DNA of 64,000 bases from Mytilus californianus (Eukaryota > Mollusca > Bivalvia > Mytilida > Mytilidae), in the NCBI RefSeq assembly GCF_021869535.1, contig NW_026262593.1, positions 70,706,322-70,770,321 of the forward strand, read 5' to 3'. Below, one piece after another: positions 55,610-64,000 of the stretch. Made by a program: the position numbers and the translations under genes. The notes beneath the pieces are model-generated. The model was not told where the DNA came from, did not search any database, and was given only the letters and a program-made list of their open reading frames with translations. The stretch's first letter is position 1; each line of letters begins with the position of its first letter.

Positions 55610-57560
55610 TAAATCCCGTTATTGTGCCATGGTGAATGTTTGTTTACATATTTGTTTGTTTTTATAGTGATTAAGATAATAAAACAATGTAGACTGCTGT
55701 ACCCCTATTTTTGACATGTTTACTAATTAAGTCTGATTGTTTATTTCGCACATCGTTGTCAATATAATGGAATTTTATGCTACTGTCATAAAATTGAGAG
55801 GTTTAGCTAGCTTCGGTATTTTTGTTATTTTACTTTTGGCAAAACGTTTTTATTGTTACATTATTTAAAATTTTTTGTGATTTGAATTAGAGGAAATGAA
55901 AGAAGTCCATGCCAACGAGAAAGCTAGTTAAGAATACAGTAGACCCAAGATGCTGCGCCATTGTTTGCATTATCAAAAATATCAATCACACAACAGCTTA
56001 CAAGATGATACATTTTCATTTGATTTATCATTCGGATAACAAATCTTCCAACTTTTGAAATCAATGTCTTCTTGTTATCTTTTAAAAAAAAACAAATGAA
56101 TAGAATAAGAAAATCTGTAAATTTTGAAGAAGGGTAATTGTCCGTTAACGATATAATATGAATACATTTTCGCAGATGACAAAAGGCTTTGCTTATTTCA
56201 TCTCTATCAAAATAGTATGGTAATTATATTGCCCAAACTTCGTATACAAATATACAAATAATGATTTGCGGTATGTACGCAAATACGACTTTGATGTTCA
56301 AAACCAAATATCGTTATCACCGTACAATTTCGAATAATGAGCAAAACCCATGATGTATAGTAAGCTATAAAAAGCCCAGGAACGACAATTCACAAGAGTA
56401 GACAAACTGGGTTTTTTTTGTCGTCTCTATGCTAAATTAATAGTCAGAACAAACTCAAAATGCAGTAAACAGCAAGTCCGTTTAGTAGCCATTGTGTTGT
56501 CAGTTTATTTTCGACTTATTAGTTTGCATTACCCTTTGGTATCTTTCGCCTCTTGTTTGGTGCATATTCTTTCGTCTGTTTTGTGTTATCTCTTAGTTTC
56601 TCTTTTGAAACTTTGAAACGAAAAATATTTTACATTTTTATCTGTTCTGCAGATATTAAGAATACACTTTTTAGACATTTGTTCAATGAATTCTTAACCA
56701 AAATGTGGTTAGTGAAAACAAAGTTACAAACGTACAGCTAAAGTAGCCTCTTTGTCGGATTTATTATAATAACTTTTAAATTGCAAAATTAGAATGAACG
56801 AAACCAGCCATCACAATTAACAAATATTGAGTTAATTGAACCTTATTCTATCTAGTATGATTTTCTTAATTTTATTGTTCCTGCAAATCAATCAAAATGG
56901 GCACCATCTAAACACTTAAACATTGGGACAAAACCTAGTAAGAATTTATGTTTCCATTTGTATTTCCACCAAAAACAATTATGGAACTCCTTATTGGATT
57001 TATTGTTAATTCTACCATTTGTTTGTGTTTTATTTTTCAATATAATTATTACGTAGAGATATATTGTGACTAACAAATTATCAGTGTCCCCAAACCAAAA
57101 AAAAAAAGTTTACCTGTTTTGCTTTTGTTTTGATTATACCGGATAACGTATTTCGATTTCAAAATTTAACACAAGGGCAAGTTTCACTGTCTGAACATTT
57201 ACATTTATATAACTGATCGTTTTATTATAATTAAGGGGAAAATAAGTGTCCACTATCAATCCCTGATCACTTGATATAACTACACAACTTATTTTATAGG
57301 AGTATCACGACGGATGTCAAATGTGGAGCAGAATCTGTTTGCCTTTCCGCATTACATGAGATCATCCGCGGTGTTTTGCTCAGTGTTTTGTTTTTATGTT
57401 GTGTTTTGTATACTGTTGCTTGTCTATTATTGTTCATTCTTGCTATGTTGTCAGTTTGTTTTCGACTTATGAGCTTGAATGTCCCTTTTTGTATTTTACT
57501 ACTCTTTGTTGATTTATGAAACATTTCAAGGATTCATTAAACTAAAAGCTAAATGTATTT
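55610..57560. other. Gene-poor stretch with dispersed repeat family Y
   Basis: Two pieces of one dispersed repeat lie at about 56490-56565 and 57370-57500, both with 'ttgtcagtttgttttcgact' and 'tatgagcttgaatgtccct' variants. A reversed piece may lie at 63395-63560. No gene recognised. Confidence 0.45.
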
Positions 57561-59449
57561 ATAGGTTTTATAACCTCTGAGACGTTTGATGTGACATTAA
57601 TGGTAGCATTAATCAGGAACCTGACAAACTTACCTCAACCTGCAGGGGGATATGACCATTTACCATCGCCAACAGATATCACATCAACAGACGACCTGAC
57701 AAGAATTAAATACTAGTACTACCGAAACAAGCTAGCTCATATTAAAGATGAGAAAATCACATCTCCTTTCTTCATGATTGCATGGGAGGATATAAGAGGG
57801 GTAATAATGTATTGTCCTGTCTAGCATTTTGTCTAAAGTAATTCTATTTTTTTTAAAGAATATATCATATCAAGTTTTCAGATTGATATGTCATGTAAAA
57901 GTCAGACCAAAATTAAACAAATTACATTTTTGTATACCATATGATAGATATTGTAGGTATAAAGACAAGGTTTTGTGTAGCTCAGGTGGCTGTAAGAATC
58001 GTTAACTTATTTCTTTTATCATTTCGTGACATCTGGAATAGTTTGCGATTACTATATCAAATATTGTAGATCTAAGACAAGTAATTCTAAACAAACTGTA
58101 GTGTAGTGTCATCCGCCATCTTTGATTGAAAAATAGCAGACCACAATCGGTTTGGATGCAATTATGTCAAAAGCGGTGGCAAAAACTATTTGCCTAAAGC
58201 TTTAAAAATAAGACGGTCGAATGCCGAGATATTTCATATCATGTAAACATATGCCCTATAATCTAAGGATTTCGTCTGGTATATGCCCCTGGTCCGTTCC
58301 AAAATTTTCAAGGTTCATTGGGCAAAATAATATTTTACATGATTAGGTATGCTTGGTGCATGGCAATATTGTAAGTTATCATTTCATGGATCAGTGATAA
58401 TGCTAAGTTAATATGGTAACTGTACCACACCTTTCATAGTTAGTTTTGATCAGTTAAGCAGGTCATAAATTTCTGCTTGTGCATTCTTGTTTAGAATAAT
58501 CAGTAAATAAAATAATCTAACATATATATCAGGAAACTTAGTCGGTGGCTGCTGTCTAAATTTAAGCTGCCTGTAATATGCCCTGAAACTGTCCTTATTT
58601 AACCACAGAAGGTTTTTTAAAAGATTTGTTAGTACAAAGATATAGAAAATAAGAATTTAGTTCAAGCTAGTACATGTATTTCTTCAAAGTTCAACATTAC
58701 GTCTTGGTCGGTTTCAAAATACACTGACTACTGATAAAATGTCAATAAACAAAAGAATTAATGTCAGCTCTCTTTTAATAAATATGTCTCCTAGATAAAT
58801 AGTTATATATATGAAACATCTGTCAGCTATATAAAACATATATATATATCCAGTTTAAGCAATTGTGAGCTTGACATCTGTATATTGTTAAAAAATGTCC
58901 CCTCTTATGGCTCTTACATGAAGATGTCTCAGCTTTTAACCAAGTTATAAATGTGTTTTTTTATAGGCCGTTGAAAGACTAAGTTGTTCATAAATGGAGG
59001 AGGAATGCAAGACGCTAAGAACAAAATGTTTGAACCAATCAACAGTACCTTGGAACATAAGACGTAAGTGAAGTAACGTTGTATTCGAAACACTATTTTT
59101 ATTATTATTGCAATGAATGTTCATGAGAATTTATTGGATTTCAAATCTAAAAAACACTTCCCGGTATTATTATACAACTTGCAATTATAATAGGTTCCAA
59201 GGAAGGGGAGATATAATATTCAACAAAATTAAAAGTTAAAGTTGACTTTACTTAATTGCATTTTAGGGTAAAAACTGAATTAAATTGGAAACTTTGAACT
59301 TGCATCACATATAATAGCATTGCAGAACACCTTCTTATACATGTTTTAGACGTTTCAGTATAAAAGAAAATAGTATTGCCAATTTGTGTTAAAATATCAT
59401 GTTACACATATCTTATATAATAAATAAAATGTATGTTTTAATATTACAG

Positions 59450-60455
59450 TCAGATCAGTCAGATAATGAACCAATGGAAGAAGAATAATGCATTTTTTGT
59501 AGAGACCAGAGCAGCAAAACATGTGCTTAAATGTATAAAGGAAAACAGTTGTGTAACTATTACTGCTAGTTCTGGTGTTGGGAAGACATCAACTCTCCAG
59601 CATTCGGTTTTGAAAATGGCGGATGATGGTTACATGTATGATGTACTACTGGTAACAAATCCAAATGACATTGTTAAGTTTTATAATCCAGAACAAGAGA
59701 CATTGTTTGTTATCGATGACTTTTGTGGAACTTATTCCGTAAATCAATCTGACCTTAACAATTGGGAACCGGTTATAAAGCGTGTTGAAGAATTCATTAA
59801 AAACAAATTGACAAAAATCATCGTCGCTTGTCGGTTACAAGTGTATAAAGACGAAAAATTTGAATCTTTAACAATTTTCAGAACCAAAGTTTATAATTTG
59901 TTATCAGAAGATTTGTGCCTGTTACAAACGGAAAAGAAGTCAATAGCCGAGTTTTACATGGGAACAGAAGCTGCAGATATAATTCAATATAGTGATAAAT
60001 ATGATTGTTTTCCACTACTGTGTAAATTGTATCATGATAATCCTGACCTCAAAAATACAGATTTCTTTGAAAATCCATTCTCAGTGTATGAAGTAGAGAT
60101 GGAACAACTAAGGAAGAAGGGACACTTTCTTAAATACTGTGCACTGGCTTTGTGTGTCATTACAAACAATGCGTTGCCGGAAGAAATGTTTACAGAAGAG
60201 ATAAGTACTGTAAGAAGAACAGTCATCGAGAACACATGTGAAGCATGTAGATTAGACAAGGGAACATCGAGATTATCCCTATTGGATGAACTTAATTCGC
60301 TTGAAGAGACATTCATTAAAAAAGAACACGGTGTATACAAAACTGTTCATGATAAACTTTTCGATTTTTTATCTTATTATTTTGGAAAAAAGATGATTCA
60401 GTGTTTAATCAGGAATGCAGACAGTAATTTTTATCATGGAAAGATTTTTATTTGA
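59450..60455 (+). pseudogene. nSTAND3-type NTPase region
   Basis: Acceptor ATTACAG at 59449. The open frame reads QWKKNNAFFVETRAAKHVLK, then Walker A TASSGVGKTST (about residues 33-43 from the internal Met at 59466), then TNPNDIVKFYNPEQETLFVI and Walker B LFVIDDFCGTY (about residues 80-90). A winged-helix-like tail follows with HFLKYCALALCVITNNALPE and VHDKLFDFLSYYFGKKMIQC. I recognise this as the novel STAND NTPase 3 module of mussel DZIP3-HEPN/ankyrin proteins. The family is a signal-transducing NTPase that oligomerises on a cue. The internal ATG is not the true start. The frame ends 24 bases after the T-run that breaks it. Confidence 0.82.
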
Positions 60456-61788
60456 AAGAGAAAACGACATGGATAGCTTCATCACAATTGTTCCACCCAA
60501 ATACCATCAAATTTACATACAAAGACTAGTCGAAGATTGGTCAATGGGCAAAGTAATGCATGTGTTCGCTAATAACAATATAGATCAATCAAAATTCAGA
60601 CAGAAACTTTTGATTTATTTGAACACACTTGATATATCACAACAAAAACAACTAGCTGAGACCCGTTTTGTTAGTTTAAAAGATACTGTCTTGTTACAGT
60701 GCTGTTTTAGAGGTGACATTCCTTTTATTCAGTGGTGTTGTAATCAAGGAGTTGATGTTAATCTTTGTAGGTTTGATGGTACTAGTCCCTTATTTGCAGC
60801 ATCAGAGGAAGGCCATATTCAAGTTGTAAAGATCCTTTTGAACAATAAAGCAGATGTTAATAATTGTAGATTTGATAGAACATCTCCCCTGTTTGGTGCT
60901 TGTCAGTATAATAATGTAGATATAGTAGAACTATTACTTGAAAACAAGGCAAACGTTGATCAGGCTAGAAGCTATGATGGTTTAACTTCCCTGTGTGTTG
61001 CTTGTGGAGAAGGTTTTATAGATATCGTAAAAATGTTAATTACTTACCAAGCAAATATTAATGAATGTAACAGTTGCGGATATACTCCTCTGTTGTTGGC
61101 CTGTCTAAATAGTCATGTTGGTATAGTAAAGTTGTTACTGGAAAACAAGGCAGCCATTAATGAGTGTAGTAATAGTGAAACTTCTCCGCTGTGTGTTGCT
61201 TGTCAGAACATTTACATTGATATTGTAAAGATTTTGCTTGACAATAAAGCAGACATAAATATTTGTGATGATGGTGGAGAATCGCCTTTACTTGCTGCCT
61301 GTGAAAGAGGATACTTTGATATAGTAGAGCTTTTACTGGATAGTGAAGTAGACATAAATAAATGCTTAGATGGTCTACCATCAGCCTTATATATTGCTTG
61401 TGCGAATAATCATATAGGTATAGTGAAGATGTTGCTAGACAACAATGCAGACATAAATCAGTGTCCCAAAACTGGAGCATCTCCACTGTTTGTTGCATGT
61501 CAATATAATCATGTAGATATAGTGAAGCTGTTACTAGATAACAAGGCAGACATTAATATGTGCAGAAGTAGTATTTCACCTATTTTTGCAGGTTGTCATG
61601 AAGGTCATATAGAAATAGTAAAAATATTACTTGAAAAGGGAGCAGATATCAACATATGTGCGAGTGAAGACGGATCTCATTTCTTCTCACCCATGCAAAT
61701 AGCTACCAAAAAAGGCCACAATGATATAGCGACTTTGATTTTTGATTATTCCAACATGCAATCACTAGTTTCAGAAGAAAGCAGATAA
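60439..61788 (+). pseudogene. Linker plus 11 ankyrin repeats (C-terminal part)
   Basis: It continues the family sequence in the next frame from MERFLFERENDMDSF on, with PPKYHQIYIQRLVEDWS, then eleven roughly 33-residue ankyrin repeats from KDTVLLQCCFRGDIPFIQWC to the FFSPMQIATKKGHNDIA unit. Most repeats have the usual TSPLF.AC....H.DIVKLLL.NKADIN core. An upstream ATG at 60415 could start a separate ankyrin protein of 457 residues, but the first residues (before MERFLF) read out of the family frame. The ankyrins would serve as a ligand or partner-binding array. Ends in SLVSEESR. Confidence 0.85.
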
Positions 61789-63670
61789 AAAGTGATATAA
61801 CTGATTCTTATAACTCTACATATAGTAACAATGTTATTGAAAAACAAATTAATATTTGAGTATAAACTGTCGTTGCACTGAGTCATTATAAATTCGTTTT
61901 AGGTTTATGATTTAAAAGAATACAGAAAACAAGTTACTTATGAAATCTTATAATATGACGCGGTATTTGCATTATGTCTTCAGTATCAATGGTTATCATG
62001 GTTATATTCATGAACGAAAAGACAACTTGAGATCCATGTTTATAAAGTACTAAAGACGCATCACAAATATGAACAAAAAAAGGAAGAAATGATATCAAAT
62101 TTAACCATAAGTAATTTTCAATATTCAATTTTCCCTGTTTGTTGAGTTTTCGAAATACATGTCCTGTCAAAGAGAGTAAAAACGCATTGAACAGAGACTA
62201 CCAGCAGATATTTGAAACGGTTACATATATGAAACAAATTATGAGATTCCTGACCTTTCAAGGTATATTGGCACTCTACAGATCTTGAGTTTACTTTTCT
62301 AAAAACAATAAAAAAAATCATGGTTCATCTAAGTTTAATTGAAATGCGATTTAAAACTAGTAAGAATGTGGTTACTACATATAATGTTTTCGAACGTACT
62401 TCCGATCAGTATATTTGTGCAAACATGCAATTGTTCACTAAATACTCACTTGAGTTAGTCTTCAAAACGTCCTTATAATATCTTGCATAAAGTGGTTTGT
62501 TTCTGGCTAAAGTGGAAAGTCTTAAATTGTTTGTGATTCAGGTGATAGCTTAATCTTGTTCACTAAGTCTTTATTGTTTTATTATTTTATAGGAACTACT
62601 ATATACAAATCCTGTTCATAGTTTACGTTCTCCTCGTGATTGCTAAAACGCAAAATAACATTGTTTATTCTCAGCAGATCCTGGAGACTAAACTTTCACC
62701 TCGTCATTTTCAATTAGTCAGTACTTTGGTGTTGAAATGAAATATCATTAATGTGTTAATTTTCTGTAAATTAACTGTTTATTAGAATTAAATTTTGCGA
62801 AATAATAAGGTTTTTCTAACCAGGCCAACTAAAACGCATTTGACATAATTTTTCGATAGAATAGGTTTTTATTGTCTTTAAATCACAATTGATTTGGTTT
62901 TCCGTTTGTTTTGAAACAAACAAATTGAGAACTAACACTCAAAACATAAACACAACCAAAAACCCGTGATACACTCTGGTAGTCAGGAAGGTAAGTAAAT
63001 CTTGTAAGCAGTCGCTATCGGTTGTGTCTTAAACGAGGAAATCAAGATGGAATTGTTGAAAAGACAAGTGAATTATATATTCTACTATCTTCGACAAAGA
63101 AACTCAAACCAAATCATGTTGGCTTTCCTAAAACCTTCCAAGGTATTATTTTAACTTTTACAGCTTAACTTCTTGATGCAAAAGCTTCCTTAGCTGTAAG
63201 AAGTAACCATCTATAAAGGAAATTGAAATAGGAAACATACGCTCTGAGATGTTATTTCAAACTGGAGATAAATATTCCTTATACATGTATAACTTGAAAT
63301 ATCACAATTGCGAAATGGAAATCATCTCTGTTTTCCCAAACTGTATTCTAAATCGATCCTCTTTGTCAATATATCAAGATATCAGAGCTTACTATGACAG
63401 AGAGGCGAAAGATACCAACAGAATACCATTGTAGATCAAACTTAAAGTTAAAACGACAATGATGAGGTAACAAACACACAACAATAAAACCGACCAAAAG
63501 ATAAACAACAGAATACAAACACAAACCACATCGTCGAAAACTTAAGACTGAACAACACGAACCTAAACAAAAAAAAAGAAAAGAAAATGCCTGTACCAAG
63601 TCGGGAATGTGACAAGTGTTTTTCACTTTTTCAGTTTGTTAGTAACATTTGATTTTGTCAGTTTCTATGG
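61789..63670. other. Gene-free stretch at the right side
   Basis: AT-rich. The reversed piece of family Y at about 63395-63560 ('gaggcgaaagataccaac', 'aaacgacaatgatgagg') is the only recognisable item. Short frames on both strands show no family features. Confidence 0.4.
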
Positions 63671-63680
63671 ATTTCCCTTT

Positions 63681-64000
63681 TTAGCTCACCTGGCCAAAAG
63701 GGCCAAGTGAGCTTTTTTCATCACTTGGCGTCCGTCGTCCGTCGTCGTCGTCGTCGTCGTCCGTCGTCGTTAACTTTTACAAAAATCTTCTCCTCTGAAA
63801 CCACTGGGCCGAATTTAACCAAACTTGGCCACAATCATCATTAGGGTATCTAGTTTAAAAAAATGTGTCCGATGACCCCGCCAACCAACCAAGATGGCCA
63901 CCATGGCTAAAAATAGAACATAGGGGTAAAATGTAGAGTTTGGCTTATATCTCTGAAACCAAAGCATTTAGAGTAAATCTGACATAAGGTAAAACTGATT
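63681..64000 (+). mobile_element. Start of a tandem-core element with AGCTCAC hairpin, cut by window edge
   Basis: The hairpin is TTAGCTCACCTGGCCAAAAG with GGCCAAGTGAGCT, then a (CGTCGT)n patch, then the core with 'cctctgaaaccactgggcc', 'tgtccgatgaccccgcc' and 'catggctaaaaatagaac'. The core phrases also occur at 25482-25640. The 3' end is beyond the window. Confidence 0.75.

Larger units (their letters stand above)
57565..61788 (+). pseudogene. HEPN-nSTAND3-ankyrin immune-like gene, broken
   Basis: Exon-like blocks: 57565-57800 (second half of HEPN), 58967-59063 (linker) and 59450-61788 (NTPase plus ankyrins). The HEPN part reads TFDVTLMVALIRNLTNLPQP and YYRNKLAHIKDE, keeping the Rx4H motif (RNKLAH) of HEPN RNases. 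An in-frame TAG lies at 57714-57716. The linker reads AVERL then TAA (58991-58993), then MEEECKTLRTK and LNQSTVPWNIR. The NTPase frame is open, with Walker A and B motifs. One extra T in the run 60428-60432 shifts the frame before the ankyrin part. The join between linker and NTPase exon also looks one base out. Two stops plus frameshifts make this a probable pseudogene unless the assembly is faulty. The family resembles NLR-like defence proteins. Confidence 0.72.

Noticed and set aside
60415-61788. Separate 457-residue ankyrin gene starting at 60415
   Set aside because: The text continues the HEPN-nSTAND3 family sequence after a one-base shift in a T-run, so a frameshift in one gene explains it better.

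Overview
The window looks like nuclear DNA of a bivalve mollusc, most likely a marine mussel (Mytilus-type). The grounds are AT-rich sequence, split genes with large introns, DZIP3-type HEPN / nSTAND3 / ankyrin immune-like exons of the kind expanded in mussels, and dense dispersed repeats with tandem cores typical of bivalves. There is no sign of operons, ribosome binding sites or CRISPR arrays. The organism call is inference from families I recognise; no search was run.

Layout, all genes on +. (1) 1-7 kb: dispersed repeats, two foldback/palindromic elements, a reverse-transcriptase fragment and a minus-strand LINE (3.5-7.0 kb) with decayed endonuclease and RT. (2) 7.68-26.2 kb: a five-exon gene with consistent splice phases (about 389 aa). 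I read its C-terminal half as a candidate PD-(D/E)XK nuclease-like domain. Its introns hold a SINE, a 2.68-kb hAT-type element with an exact 8-bp target duplication, several MITEs, and a nest of tandem-repeat elements. (3) 26.2-41.4 kb: mostly two tandem-repeat elements and gene-poor DNA. (4) 41.48-61.79 kb: pieces of one HEPN-nSTAND3-ankyrin gene. An intact first HEPN exon at 41.5 kb is in phase with a decayed second exon 15.8 kb downstream. The later exons carry two stops and at least one frameshift, so the locus is probably a pseudogene. Between the two ends lie the last exon of a TASK-like K2P potassium channel (44.5-45.2 kb), a degraded LINE, and a 4.77-kb inverted-repeat transposon rich in CAACGTT motifs that holds a 125-aa ORF, a 51-bp minisatellite and a nested tandem-repeat element. 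(5) 61.8-64 kb: no gene seen; a tandem-repeat element with an AGCTCAC hairpin begins near the right edge.

The most interesting items are the unassigned nuclease-like gene, the broken NLR-like HEPN-STAND-ankyrin locus, the large CAACGTT element with a possible cargo ORF, and the nested or chimeric tandem-repeat elements that resemble non-autonomous Helentron/pearl-type elements.
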